From Lentisphaeria bacterium UBA7640 (GTDB taxonomy: Bacteria; Verrucomicrobiota; Lentisphaeria; Victivallales; Victivallaceae), in contig DLIO01000145.1 of assembly GCA_002483765.1 (NCBI GenBank), forward strand, positions 1-30,776: 30,776 nt of DNA, in the 5' to 3' direction. Below, one piece after another: positions 15,261 to 24,441 of the stretch. The notes beneath the pieces were generated by a model. That model was not told the DNA's origin. It saw nothing but the letters and a program-made list of their open reading frames with translations, and made no database searches. Made by a program: the position numbers and the translations under genes. The stretch's first letter is position 1. Every line of letters starts with the position of its first letter.

Positions 15261-15929
15261 TTAGTTGCTGAAGTTAACGAATATCATAACCGGCATAACG
15301 GAGCTTTTGTTGATATTAATCAAGCCAAACTGGAAATCACTACGCTCGGCGTAGTTAAATAAACCAATTTGCGGGCCTATGCTTCTTCCCAATACAATAT
15401 TCACAATACCTGCGTGATATCCTTTCAGGCTATCTATTACATTGACAATTCCATGCTGAACGCCTCTAACTTGTTCATCTACATTAACCACACCGCATTG
15501 CCAGCCTCGGTGTATCACGCCTTTGTTGAAAAGCGCTATTTGAACACCATCAAGACTTTCGTGGCTCAAACATACCCCAAGTGATATTTGTGCCCCGTAG
15601 CTTTCTTTTTGCGAGCCACAATAGCCAGCACTTAATTGAAGACCTTCAAGAGATTCAATATGAGAGCCGAACAAAGACCAATCAAAGCCTTTGACGTTAG
15701 AGGTTCCGGAGAATGGCAGACCCCATCTAAAGCCGTGGACATCATTGCGCTTGGTGTATCCTGGAACATCGAACCAAAAACCGAACTGGATTGCAGATGT
15801 CGGATTCTCCAGTTCTTCAGAAGCGACAACAATTTCTTCCGTAGTTCCTGTCGGGGTCGTAGCGACTTGAGCCGCTGCGTTGAATGCAAAACTGCCGACG
15901 ATCAACATGGACAACATCATTTTTTTCAT
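15261..15929 (-). CDS. Secreted LA_2272-type surface repeat protein
   Basis: A 222-aa exported protein. Residues 1-20 are a signal peptide (MKKMMLSMLIVGSFAFNAAAQ, cleavage probably after AAA or AQ). From about residue 80 it is built of short repeats of the form G-x-Q-x-G/A-hydrophobic-x-N: GLQLSAGYC, GAQISLGVC, GVQIALFN, GWQCGVVN, GVQHGIVN, YHAGIVN, GPQIGLFN, FQFGLIN. These are the LA_2272-like surface repeats, which likely form a beta-rich envelope structure; function is unknown. ATG 15929 has AGGAGAGGG immediately upstream; the open frame to 16121 is non-coding in character. Its long leader holds three hairpins. Confidence 0.78.
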   Translation of the reverse strand: MKKMMLSMLIVGSFAFNAAAQVATTPTGTTEEIVVASEELENPTSAIQFGFWFDVPGYTKRNDVHGFRWGLPFSGTSNVKGFDWSLFGSHIESLEGLQLSAGYCGSQKESYGAQISLGVCLSHESLDGVQIALFNKGVIHRGWQCGVVNVDEQVRGVQHGIVNVIDSLKGYHAGIVNIVLGRSIGPQIGLFNYAERSDFQFGLININKSSVMPVMIFVNFSN

Positions 15930-15958
15930 GATTCCCTCTCCTACTTTTGGCTGTGTTT

Positions 15959-16013
15959 GCTCATAGATGAGCTTGTTCTTATGCCGAACCATTCGGCATA
16001 ATTCGAGAATTAT
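15959..16013 (-). promoter_or_regulatory. Hairpin cluster in the leader of the repeat-protein gene
   Basis: Three inverted repeats lie end to end, 30-85 bases upstream of ATG 15929: GCTCAT-AG-ATGAGC at 15959-15972, a perfect 10-bp stem TTATGCCGAA with a 3-base loop at 15979-16001, and ATAATTC-GA-GAATTAT at 15998-16013. The last two overlap by four bases, so they could be mutually exclusive folds. They could stabilise the message or be regulator sites. Confidence 0.5.
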
Positions 16014-16411
16014 CCATGATTGTAACCTGATAACGCACAGTAACCTAATTGTGTCATTACCAAGACATGTCAGAATAAAATCATCAGAAATTAATATAAG
16101 CATAAAATTGGTGTCAAGCAAGTTTAACGGCTAAATTTATTTTTAAGGAAACAATAAAAAGTTTGAACTAATAATCTCTGATGGATGAAAAATGAATTTT
16201 ACGTACGAAGGCTGCAAAATGGACGAAGTAGATGGATGTTTTTCAATTAGCGAGCAAATAAGACGTATGTAAATAAAAAACGACTGTTCTGGAGGATAAT
16301 AGGGCGCACAAAATCATTTGTGTTTTTATTATTGGATTGGAACAATGAAAGTTGTTTTTTGGGAATACGCTGTATATTTATTTCATTTAAAATAAAATGA
16401 TGGAGGTAGCT
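16014..16411. other. Gap upstream of the first glutamate dehydrogenase
   Basis: A minus-strand TTGACA at 16117-16112 with TATTAA 15 bases on may be the promoter of the repeat-protein gene. On the plus strand, a 26-codon ORF (16192-16272, MNFTYEGCKMDEVDGCFSIS then EQIRRM) is followed by a hairpin CACAAA-ATCA-TTTGTG and TTTTT at 16307-16327. The ORF has no ribosome site, so I do not call it a gene. No clear promoter for the dehydrogenase is seen. Confidence 0.3.
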
Positions 16412-19360
16412 ATGAAATTAGATCAGAACTTGATGGATGGAATAGTAAAGCGACACACGGAAAAATTGCAGTATTGGTATGATTTATTATTGGAGATTAT
16501 GCCAGATTATTTTTTCAAGACTTTTAGTGCGCCCGAAATTGAACAGATCCTCCCACATCTATTTAACATCGACACTAAGTCAGGAATTCAACGGATCGAA
16601 TACGAAGAAAACATCATTTTAATTTATCTCAAAAGTGACGAAAATAACTTGTTAACGACCAGCCGAATGATGCGAACGCATAATATCGCAGGCGCGGTAG
16701 TCCATGAATCTAGACAAAAAATTGTCGTCAATAATACCCCACGCACTCTAGTTATTGAATACTATATTCTTGCTGATAAAAAATTGTTGGGCGGTGCTCC
16801 GACGCTCTCGTACAAAGAATTATCTCAAGAATATAAAAAACAATACAAGAAAGTTACTCCGGAATTAAAGGAGATTTATGAACGTATCAATTGGTTTGGA
16901 GTTGCAGACTTTAATGCAAAAAAATTGGCCAAACGTTTAAAATGGGCTCTCGACGCGCAAGATAAAAGCGCAGTCACTGTTGGGATTGAAAAAATTAGTA
17001 GTCGCGAATTACGTTTGGTTTTGGTGCGCACATGTGCCGCGCAACGTTGCGGTTTTTTATACAAACTTATTGAGACCGTACATCTTAGCGGGTTTAATAT
17101 TGAACGCGCATACTTCCGTGATCTGACCCGGCAGGATGATATTTATGCTTTCAATCGGATGCCTATAATTGTCAATACGCTTTATTTGACTTCTGATAAA
17201 GATATTTCACTAGATTCAAAGAAAATATCCAAGATGTTGCAAGAGTTGAAATTAGTCAACTGGATAGACATGCTTGATCTATTTCATCGTGAACTAGTGA
17301 AAAAGCTCGCTTTTTCTCTAGCCGACACCAACCTGATTCGGGCTGTCGCAGAATTTATCCATACTCAACTCTCCTTTGTTGACCGTAACGCTTATGACAC
17401 TAATGACATTTACCGTTATATGGCATTATATCCGTCTGTTTTGTCGAACATGGTCGCGTATTTTTACGCTAAGTTTGATCCGGAAAATGAAAGGAACGAT
17501 AAAAAACTTATCGCTCTAGTTCGGAAAATCGAAAAAAAGATTAGTGAAATCAATACAGGCATGCGAGAAAAAGACGTGGTGCTTAAAACTATTTTCCGTA
17601 GTGCGCTGAATTTCCTGGAAAACATTCGTAAAACTAATTTCTTTGTCAGCGATAAAGCCGCTCTTGCTTTTCGGCTTGATCCAGCATTTATGTGCTTTTA
17701 CGAAACCATCTCGGACAAATATCGTGACTCTTTCCCTCATGATCGGCCATTTGGGATCTTTTATTTTTTCCGCGAAAATACAATTGGATTCCATATCCGT
17801 TTCGCTGAGGTCGCTCGTGGCGGTTGGCGAACTGTGATTCCACGCAGTAGCGTCAATGAATTGGAACAATGCGATAATTACGAATTCGCTAAAGATGAAC
17901 TTTTTCGAGAAGGGTTTGTGCTCGCTCATACCCAACACATGAAAAACAAGGATATCTACGAGGGCGGCGCAAAGATGATTACGTTATTAAATCTAAGCGC
18001 AAACCGCGAGTTGAAACCCGTTTTGTTTGAATCACAACGCACGATTTGTGACGCTTTTTTGTCGTTAGTTAATTATAACAAACATGGTAAACTCAAAGAC
18101 GGAAAAATTATTGATTATCTTGGCGGAAAAGAAATAATTGAGCTTGGCCCAGATGAGAATATGTTTGAACCTATGATCGAGTGGATTGGCAATTATGCTG
18201 AACAAAAAGATTATATCCTCAAGTCAGGATTTATTTCCGGCAAACATGATCAGGGAATTAGCCACAAGGAATATGGCGTAACCTCATTCGGAGTACATCA
18301 ATATTTACTGAAAACCTTAAGCGAATTGGAGATTAATCCGGCAACAGATCCTTTCTCTGTGAAAATTTCTGGTGGTCCATTTGGCGATGTCGCTGGCAAT
18401 GAACTTCGTCTGCTTTTACAGAAAAAAGATGGCGAATATATCTATCCTAAATTGAAGATCGTAGCTATTACCGACGGGCCAGCCGCGCTATTTGACCCCG
18501 AGGGCATTGACCGAGATGAGCTTTCAAATTTGGTGTTAAAGTCTAATCTTGATATCTTCCGTCCTGAAAAAATCAAAGGTGAAGGGGCTTATATCGTTTA
18601 TTCCAAACCGCAATTGGTTAAAGATATAGAAAAACATCTGATGATCTCTCGTCACGGTGGTCAGCTACAGAAAAAAATGTTGAGTCGAGATGAATTTATG
18701 AAGCTATTCCAAAGTAATCTTTATAATTATGCTGATGTCTTTATTCCCTGTGGTGGCAGACCGTCGACGATTGACATATCCAACTGGCAGGATTACTGTC
18801 CAGATGAAAAAAATAGTTCTTTGGCGATTGTTGAGGGCGCAAACTCATTCATTACCCCAGCAGCCAGAGATCAACTCCAAGATGCAGGCATCTGGATCAT
18901 TAAAGACGCTTCCGCCAATAAATGTGGAGTTATCACCTCTTCCTATGAAATATTGAGCGGTTTGATGCTTAATGCAGAAGAGTTTAAAAGTATCAAAAAA
19001 GAGTTAGTCGTCGAGATTATGGAAATCTTAAGAAACAGTGCTTGTCGGGAAGCTGACTGGTTATTTTCGGAATTTAAAGCGAGCAAAACAAAGTTGACGG
19101 CGTTGACAGAACAACTCAGCCGGCAAATTAACGCCAAAAATGTCGCGATTACCAGTTATCTAAGCACTGAACCAGAACTTATTGATGATGAGATAATTTT
19201 GGATCATCTGCCAAAGATTTTTCGTCAAAAGTTCAGCGACCGGCTCAACCGCATTCCGGCTGAGTATAAAAAAGCCATCGTGGCAGTAGAACTGGCTACC
19301 AGGATGATTTATCGCCAGTCGAAAGATAGCTTGGCATTAGAGATTAAATCCGTGCTGTGA
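16412..19360 (+). CDS. Large NAD-dependent glutamate dehydrogenase (115-kDa class), first tandem copy
   Basis: A 982-aa cytoplasmic enzyme converting glutamate to 2-oxoglutarate and ammonia with NAD reduction. The N-terminal 400 residues are a regulatory, ACT-like region. The catalytic part shows GGWRTVIPRS (about residue 469), HMKNKDIYEGGAKM with the catalytic-type lysine (about 507-521), ELGPDEN (about 580), GGPFGDVAGNE (about 653), ADVFIPCGGRPSTI (about 775) and GANSFITPAARDQL. Length and motif order match the fungal/protist-type L-GDH115 rather than the 1,600-aa bacterial L-GDH180. ATG 16412 follows GGAGG by 5 bases; the upstream in-frame ATG 16397 would place that site inside the gene. 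A paralog of equal length follows 384 bases later. Confidence 0.88.
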   Translation: MKLDQNLMDGIVKRHTEKLQYWYDLLLEIMPDYFFKTFSAPEIEQILPHLFNIDTKSGIQRIEYEENIILIYLKSDENNLLTTSRMMRTHNIAGAVVHESRQKIVVNNTPRTLVIEYYILADKKLLGGAPTLSYKELSQEYKKQYKKVTPELKEIYERINWFGVADFNAKKLAKRLKWALDAQDKSAVTVGIEKISSRELRLVLVRTCAAQRCGFLYKLIETVHLSGFNIERAYFRDLTRQDDIYAFNRMPIIVNTLYLTSDKDISLDSKKISKMLQELKLVNWIDMLDLFHRELVKKLAFSLADTNLIRAVAEFIHTQLSFVDRNAYDTNDIYRYMALYPSVLSNMVAYFYAKFDPENERNDKKLIALVRKIEKKISEINTGMREKDVVLKTIFRSALNFLENIRKTNFFVSDKAALAFRLDPAFMCFYETISDKYRDSFPHDRPFGIFYFFRENTIGFHIRFAEVARGGWRTVIPRSSVNELEQCDNYEFAKDELFREGFVLAHTQHMKNKDIYEGGAKMITLLNLSANRELKPVLFESQRTICDAFLSLVNYNKHGKLKDGKIIDYLGGKEIIELGPDENMFEPMIEWIGNYAEQKDYILKSGFISGKHDQGISHKEYGVTSFGVHQYLLKTLSELEINPATDPFSVKISGGPFGDVAGNELRLLLQKKDGEYIYPKLKIVAITDGPAALFDPEGIDRDELSNLVLKSNLDIFRPEKIKGEGAYIVYSKPQLVKDIEKHLMISRHGGQLQKKMLSRDEFMKLFQSNLYNYADVFIPCGGRPSTIDISNWQDYCPDEKNSSLAIVEGANSFITPAARDQLQDAGIWIIKDASANKCGVITSSYEILSGLMLNAEEFKSIKKELVVEIMEILRNSACREADWLFSEFKASKTKLTALTEQLSRQINAKNVAITSYLSTEPELIDDEIILDHLPKIFRQKFSDRLNRIPAEYKKAIVAVELATRMIYRQSKDSLALEIKSVL

Positions 19361-19744
19361 TAACGGATATCTCTTCAAAATAAAGGCTAAAAAACGTTGC
19401 GCGTTTAGCGTGTAATTTAGGTGTGCATATTCGTTTCGGAATGTCGGCAACAACTCCTTTTTTGTTTGCAGCTTGGCTTCATTTTCCGTTTTGCGGTATA
19501 ATTTTTTTGGGCATTTGGGTTGGTTTTTCTGACTTATTGCTGTATTTTATGCATCTTACCTGTAAAATTCTTATATTTGTTATTAAATCCATGAAGTTGT
19601 GATATGTGATAAACATTTCTGGATATTTCCGGGTGGGCTAATAGATGGATAAAAAGGTTTTTTTGAGATCAAATTCTTTAATTTTGAGACGCAAAACGTT
19701 CTGAATAAAGTTTAAATAAAATTAATTATATAATGAGGGTGATG
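19361..19744. other. Gap between the tandem glutamate dehydrogenase genes
   Basis: No gene is visible. A hairpin with arms GCTAAA...TTTAGC at 19386-19409 follows the first gene but has no T tract. A plus-strand promoter candidate is described separately. The leader from that promoter to the second gene would be about 235 bases and A/T-rich. This gap shares no obvious sequence with the region upstream of the first copy except the ribosome-site context, so the duplication is either old or did not include the promoter. Confidence 0.4.
19473..19502 (+). promoter_or_regulatory. Candidate promoter for the second glutamate dehydrogenase
   Basis: TTGGCT (19473-19478), 18-base spacer, TATAAT (19497-19502). 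The -10 is perfect and the -35 matches 4 of 6. It implies a long leader of about 235 bases and lets the second copy be expressed independently of the first. Confidence 0.45.
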
Positions 19745-22693
19745 ATGGAATTTAGTAAGAATTTAATGGCTGGAATGGTAAAACAATATGCAGAAAATCT
19801 ACATTATTGGTATGACTTATTAAATGAAATCATGCCAGATTACTTTTTCAAAACTCTCAGTCCTTCGCAAATCGAACAAATACTTCCACATCTATTCAAC
19901 ATTGTTACTCAGTCAGGAATTCAACGAGTCGAATATGAAGAGAGTATTATTCTGGTCTATCTTAAGAGCGCAGAAAATAACCTATTAGTGACTAGCCGAA
20001 TGATGCGGAAATTCAATGTCGCCGGTGCGGTAGTCCATGAGTCCAAAAAGAAAATAATTGTTAATGATAGTCCGCGCACTTTGGTTATTGAGTGTTATGA
20101 TTTGGCAAATAGGACATCAGCAAGTGGCGCCCCATTGTTTTCATTCGCAGAGTTGGCTCAAGAATATAAGAAAAAATTCAAAAAAGTAAGCCCTGAACTT
20201 AAAGAAATTTATGAACGTATCAATTGGTTTGGTGTGTCAGATCTTAATGCGGAAAAATTGGCTGAACGTTTGAAATGGACGATTGACGCACAAGGTAAAA
20301 GTGTGGTTACTACCGGCATTGAAAAGTTTAGCGAACACCAGTTGCGCTTGAGTCTTGTCCGTACTTGTGCCGCACAAAGCACTGCTTTTTTATATAAGCC
20401 AATTGAAGCAGTACGCCTCAATGGGTTTAATATCGAACGTGCATATTTTCGCGATTTGACCCGTCAAGATGACGTTTATGCTTTTACTCGGATGCCGGCA
20501 CTCGTAAATACGCTCTACTTGACATCAGACAAAAATATCGCGCTTGATTCGAAGAAAATTGATAAAATGCTTCAGGAGTTAAAGTTGGTCAACTGGGTTG
20601 ACATGCTGGATCTTTTTCATCGTGAATTGGTAACAAAGCTTTCGTTTTCTTTGGCTGATACCAATCTAATCAGGGCAATTGCAGAATTTATCCATACTCA
20701 ACTATCATTTGTTGATCGCAATGCTTATAGCAGTAACGACATTTCTCGCTACATGGCACTATATCCAGCGATTCTGTCTGATATGATTGCGTATTTTTAT
20801 CTCAAGTTTGATCCAGAAAGAACAAGAAATGAGAAAGCGGTGTTGTCTCAAGTTCGAAGAATTACTAGAAAAATTGATCGAATCAATACAGGAATGCGCG
20901 AGAAAGATATTGTGGTCAAGACGGTTTTTCGTAGTGCGCTTAATTTCTTGGAACATATTCGCAAAACTAATTTTTTTGTTGATGATAAAGCCGCGCTAGC
21001 TTTTCGCCTTGATCCAGCATTCATGGTATTTCATGAATCTATTTCCGAAAAATATCGCGATTCTTTCCCTAAAGATCGCCCGTTTGGAGTCTTTTATTTC
21101 TTCAGGGAAAACACGATTGGTTTTCATATCAGTTTTGCTGCGGTTGCGCGTGGTGGTTGGCGAACAGTTATCCCACGTAGCCGTGCCAATGAATTGGAAC
21201 AGCGTGATGACTACGAATTTGCTAAGGACGAGGTTTTTCGCGAAGGATTTGTGCTTGCTCATACCCAACACATGAAGAATAAAGATATTTATGAAGGTGG
21301 CGCAAAGATGGTTACTCTGTTAGATCTGACTGATAATCATAAATTCGAAGCTGTTTTGTTTGAATCGCAACGCACAATTTGCGATGCATTTATGTCGCTG
21401 ATTAACTATAACAAGAATGGTAAACTGAAAGATCCGAAAATTGTTGATTATGTTGATCATAAAGAAATTGTTGAGCTTGGCCCTGACGAAAACATGCTAA
21501 CTCCCATGATTGAATGGATTGCTAACTATGCTGAACAAAAAAAATATACACTTAAGTCGGGATTTATCTCTGGCAAACAGGATATAGGAATAAACCATAA
21601 AGAGTACGGAGTAACTTCATTCGGAATACATCAGTATTTGCTGAAAACTTTGAGTGAGTTGAAGATTAATCCAGAAAAGGATTCTTTTTCTGTGAAGATT
21701 TCCGGAGGGCCATTTGGCGACGTTGCTGGCAACGAATTGCGCCTACTTTTGCAAAAAGAAAAAGGTCACTATATTTATCCTGAATTAAAAATTGTAGCGA
21801 TTACCGATGGGCCAGCCGCACTTTTTGATCCCGACGGTATTGACCGCGATGAGCTGTCGAGTTTGGTTTTGAAGTCCAATTTAGACGCCTTCAACTCAGA
21901 GAAATTGAAAGGCGATGGGGCTTATATTGTTTACTCTAAAACCCAAATGGTTAATGGTATAGGGAAACATCTGATGACTTCTCGCCGTGGCGGAAAATTA
22001 CAAGAAAAGATGCTGGGTCGGGATGAGTTTATGGAGTTGTTTCAGAATAATCTTTGCAATTATGCTGATGTTTTTATCCCTTGCGGTGGTAGGCCATCAA
22101 CAATTGACATCTCCAATTGGCAGAATTATTGTCCTGATGGTAAAAATAGTTCGCGCGCGATTATTGAAGGAGCAAACTCATTCATTACTCCTGAAGCTCG
22201 CGATCAGCTCCAAGATAAAGGGATTTGGATTGTAAAAGATGCGTCGACTAACAAATGTGGGGTTATTACGTCATCTTTTGAAATATTGAGTGGTTTGATG
22301 TTGGATCCTGAAGAGTTTAAAACCGTCAAAAAAGAGCTGGTGGCCGAAATCATGGACAAATTGAAGAGTAGCTCGTTGCGAGAAGCTGATTGGTTGTTCT
22401 CACAGTTTAAAGCTTCGGGGACTATGTTGACGACGTTAACTGAAAAGCTTAGCCGGGACATTAATGATAAAACCGTCGCTATTTCAAGCTACTTGACAGC
22501 TCATCCAAAATTTATTAAAGATGAGATAATTTTGGATTATCTACCAAGAATTTTCCGAGAAAAATTCAGTGATCGGCTCGACCGCATTCCGGCTGAGTAT
22601 AAAAAAGCGATCGTAGCGGTGGAACTGGCCACCAGGATGATCTATCGCCAATCGGATGATAGCCTTGAACTAGAGATTAAATCTGTAATCTGA
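19745..22693 (+). CDS. Large NAD-dependent glutamate dehydrogenase (115-kDa class), second tandem copy
   Basis: Also 982 aa, aligning end to end with the first copy without needing gaps in the parts I compared. About three of four residues are identical over the first 100. All catalytic blocks are kept: GGWRTVIPRS, HMKNKDIYEGGAKM, ELGPDEN, GGPFGDVAGNE, IPCGGRPSTI and GANSFITPEARDQL. Differences cluster in surface and N-terminal regulatory positions, for example residues 2-20 and the stretch following AxRxSASGAP. The start at ATG 19745 aligns with the first copy's start and has GAGGG 5 bases upstream; ATGs at 19733 and 19742 are too close to or before that site. Retention of both active sites suggests two working isoenzymes, not decay. 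Confidence 0.88.
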   Translation: MEFSKNLMAGMVKQYAENLHYWYDLLNEIMPDYFFKTLSPSQIEQILPHLFNIVTQSGIQRVEYEESIILVYLKSAENNLLVTSRMMRKFNVAGAVVHESKKKIIVNDSPRTLVIECYDLANRTSASGAPLFSFAELAQEYKKKFKKVSPELKEIYERINWFGVSDLNAEKLAERLKWTIDAQGKSVVTTGIEKFSEHQLRLSLVRTCAAQSTAFLYKPIEAVRLNGFNIERAYFRDLTRQDDVYAFTRMPALVNTLYLTSDKNIALDSKKIDKMLQELKLVNWVDMLDLFHRELVTKLSFSLADTNLIRAIAEFIHTQLSFVDRNAYSSNDISRYMALYPAILSDMIAYFYLKFDPERTRNEKAVLSQVRRITRKIDRINTGMREKDIVVKTVFRSALNFLEHIRKTNFFVDDKAALAFRLDPAFMVFHESISEKYRDSFPKDRPFGVFYFFRENTIGFHISFAAVARGGWRTVIPRSRANELEQRDDYEFAKDEVFREGFVLAHTQHMKNKDIYEGGAKMVTLLDLTDNHKFEAVLFESQRTICDAFMSLINYNKNGKLKDPKIVDYVDHKEIVELGPDENMLTPMIEWIANYAEQKKYTLKSGFISGKQDIGINHKEYGVTSFGIHQYLLKTLSELKINPEKDSFSVKISGGPFGDVAGNELRLLLQKEKGHYIYPELKIVAITDGPAALFDPDGIDRDELSSLVLKSNLDAFNSEKLKGDGAYIVYSKTQMVNGIGKHLMTSRRGGKLQEKMLGRDEFMELFQNNLCNYADVFIPCGGRPSTIDISNWQNYCPDGKNSSRAIIEGANSFITPEARDQLQDKGIWIVKDASTNKCGVITSSFEILSGLMLDPEEFKTVKKELVAEIMDKLKSSSLREADWLFSQFKASGTMLTTLTEKLSRDINDKTVAISSYLTAHPKFIKDEIILDYLPRIFREKFSDRLDRIPAEYKKAIVAVELATRMIYRQSDDSLELEIKSVI

Positions 22694-22804
22694 ATACAAA
22701 GAAACCTCAGAATAATTGTTTTAGCGCACACAATGTAACTCGGCGTTATAGCAATAATTGAGGCATGTAAACCGTAAAGGTTAAATGATGTAATTCATGG
22801 TTTT

Positions 22805-22835
22805 AATTCGCGCGCGCATTATGCGCGCGCGAATT
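22805..22835. repeat. Intergenic GC-alternating palindrome, copy C
   Basis: Perfect 31-bp hairpin, same sequence as copy B over all 31 bases. It is the only full copy found between two genes pointing the same way (second glutamate dehydrogenase and M42 peptidase). A degenerate AACGCTTGTTACGTTACG block follows. Confidence 0.9.
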
Positions 22836-22904
22836 AATAACGCTTGTTACGTTACGTTATAACGAATTTACGCAATGTGTCGATCAGGGCTTTTATTGTT
22901 AGGG

Positions 22905-22933
22905 TTGACTTTTTTACTGCGTCGCTGTATCGT
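22905..22933 (+). promoter_or_regulatory. Promoter for the M42 peptidase
   Basis: TTGACT (22905-22910), exactly 17 bases, TATCGT (22928-22933). The predicted start near 22940 gives a 59-base leader to ATG 22999 and makes the alternative TTG at 22945 unlikely. Confidence 0.5.
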
Positions 22934-22998
22934 TGTTATGACTGTTGAATAGTGATGCTTCTAAAATCAATAAATATGAAAAAGGTAAAGACACGATT

Positions 22999-24060
22999 AT
23001 GGATAGTAAAACAATTGAAACGAAATTTCTCTCAATTTTAGCTCAACTATTGCAAATCCCATCCCCCCCTGGGTACGAAAAAAAGACCGCTGGATTTATT
23101 AGAAAACAGTTGGATCTCTTGGGCTACAAGCACGAAACAGATGCGGCTGGAAATGTTCTTGTTCGGATCGGAGCGAGAAACCCAGACGGGCCATTAACGA
23201 TAATGGCTGCGCATATGGATGAAATTGCTATGGTGGTCACCGCGATTACGGCTGAAGGTGTTCTTAAGGTAACTAATTCGGGAGGATTAGTGCCTTGCAA
23301 ACTTGGCGAGCGCATGGTTGAAATAGTTACAGATAACGACACCACGATCAAAGGGTTGTTTTCCATGGGTTCTGCGCACACTACTGAGGCAAGAACGGGG
23401 CAATGGGCGCCATCGTGGAGTAATGTTTCTATAAAAACAGGACTGACGCCAGCAGAATTGCAAATCGCAGGGGTCAGGGTTGGTTCTCCAGCAGTTCCGA
23501 TAAAAGATGGACGTGGCCCGTATTGTTTTGGTCCAAAGGATAATCCGATGTGTGCGGCGTGGACTTTTGATGATCGTGCCGGTATGGCAGAAATTCTTAT
23601 TGTTCTTGAGGAATTAAAAACAGCAAATATCATACCAGAAAATCCATTAATAATCGCTTTTACAGTGCATGAAGAGGGTGGTTGTCATGGAGCGAAATCT
23701 TTAGCATTTAAAGAGCGACCAGAAATTTTCATAGCAATTGATGGCTGTCCCGTGCTTGAACAGGATGGACTTAAGCTTGATGGCTCTCCTGCTACTTGGA
23801 GTAAGGATCGCTTTTGTAATTATAATCAGGATTTAATCAAAGCTTTTGTTGATGCCGCGGAACATGCAGGTACAGAGTTACAAATCGCCGTTTATGACAG
23901 CGCCGCTTCTGACGCCAGTGCGGTATATAATGCCGGATTGGCCCCAAAAGTAGGCTTTCTAGGTCACGTACGCACAAATAGCCATGGCTTTGAGCTGGGA
24001 CGGCTTTCTGTATTCTCGAATACAGTTAAAACTATTGTTGAGTATATCAAGACTCAATAA
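22999..24060 (+). CDS. M42-family metallo-aminopeptidase (glutamyl aminopeptidase/PepA-type)
   Basis: A 353-aa cytoplasmic dinuclear-metal peptidase, the normal length for M42. All ligands are visible from the chosen start: H72 and D74 in MAAHMDEIAM, bridging D191 in TFDDRAG, the general-base pair E225-E226 in FTVHEEGG, D248 in IAIDGCP and H329 in TNSHGFE. M42 enzymes form large tetrahedral complexes that remove N-terminal residues, some specific for Glu/Asp, from short peptides. ATG 22999 is chosen by family length and promoter position, though its ribosome site is weak. Its place after two glutamate dehydrogenases suggests peptide-derived glutamate catabolism. Confidence 0.88.
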   Translation: MDSKTIETKFLSILAQLLQIPSPPGYEKKTAGFIRKQLDLLGYKHETDAAGNVLVRIGARNPDGPLTIMAAHMDEIAMVVTAITAEGVLKVTNSGGLVPCKLGERMVEIVTDNDTTIKGLFSMGSAHTTEARTGQWAPSWSNVSIKTGLTPAELQIAGVRVGSPAVPIKDGRGPYCFGPKDNPMCAAWTFDDRAGMAEILIVLEELKTANIIPENPLIIAFTVHEEGGCHGAKSLAFKERPEIFIAIDGCPVLEQDGLKLDGSPATWSKDRFCNYNQDLIKAFVDAAEHAGTELQIAVYDSAASDASAVYNAGLAPKVGFLGHVRTNSHGFELGRLSVFSNTVKTIVEYIKTQ

Positions 24061-24096
24061 TTCAATATAGTCCAGCGTTCGCCATAGCTAATATTG

Positions 24097-24321
24097 TTAG
24101 AACCCGTGGTTTCCAAACTGGCGGATCCAACGTATTACTAATGGTTGCAGGATAAAATCCTCAAGCTCAGGGTCGCGCGCTAAATGGAAGTTACAGAAAG
24201 GGCAATTGGGAAAGGTTTCGATATCTATATATGAAATATATTCTCGACACTGTGGACAAACCAGCAGTTTGCCGGGAGGATATTCCGTATCCATAAATTC
24301 ATATTTTTTATTATCTGACAT
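24097..24321 (-). CDS. Small zinc-ribbon protein
   Basis: A 74-aa cytoplasmic protein with CPQC at residues about 22-25 and CPFC at about 40-43, a four-cysteine zinc ribbon with 14 residues between knuckles. Flanks are acidic at the N-terminus and hydrophobic at the C-terminus (LQPLVIRWIRQFG). Function is unknown; similar ribbons occur in small nucleic-acid-binding or chaperone-like proteins. ATG 24321 has TGAGGA nine bases upstream. It lies downstream of, and on the same strand as, the DUF349 gene but has its own promoter. Confidence 0.72.
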   Translation of the reverse strand: MSDNKKYEFMDTEYPPGKLLVCPQCREYISYIDIETFPNCPFCNFHLARDPELEDFILQPLVIRWIRQFGNHGF

Positions 24322-24405
24322 ATTTTATTCCTCAAGGAATTAGTGGTTTTATTTTTGTCATTCAAACAATTATTTTGCTTTGAAGACTCGTAAATTACAC
24401 TAACA

Positions 24406-24434
24406 AATATAGCATGGATTATGCTTTTTGACAA
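24406..24434 (-). promoter_or_regulatory. Promoter for the zinc-ribbon gene
   Basis: On the minus strand TTGTCA (24434-24429), 17-base spacer, TATATT (24411-24406). Both hexamers match 5 of 6. The start would be near 24399, a leader of about 78 bases. Confidence 0.5.
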
Positions 24435-24441
24435 TGTTTCA

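Larger units (their letters stand above)
22694..22998. other. Gap between the second dehydrogenase and the M42 peptidase
   Basis: It holds palindrome copy C (22805-22835) and a promoter candidate (22905-22933), both described separately. I see no gene and no T-tailed terminator for the dehydrogenase, so the palindrome may serve as its 3' boundary. Confidence 0.5.

Noticed and set aside
16192..16272. 26-codon plus-strand ORF followed by a hairpin and T run at 16307-16327
   Set aside because: No ribosome site and no recognisable promoter; the hairpin stem is only six A/T-rich pairs.
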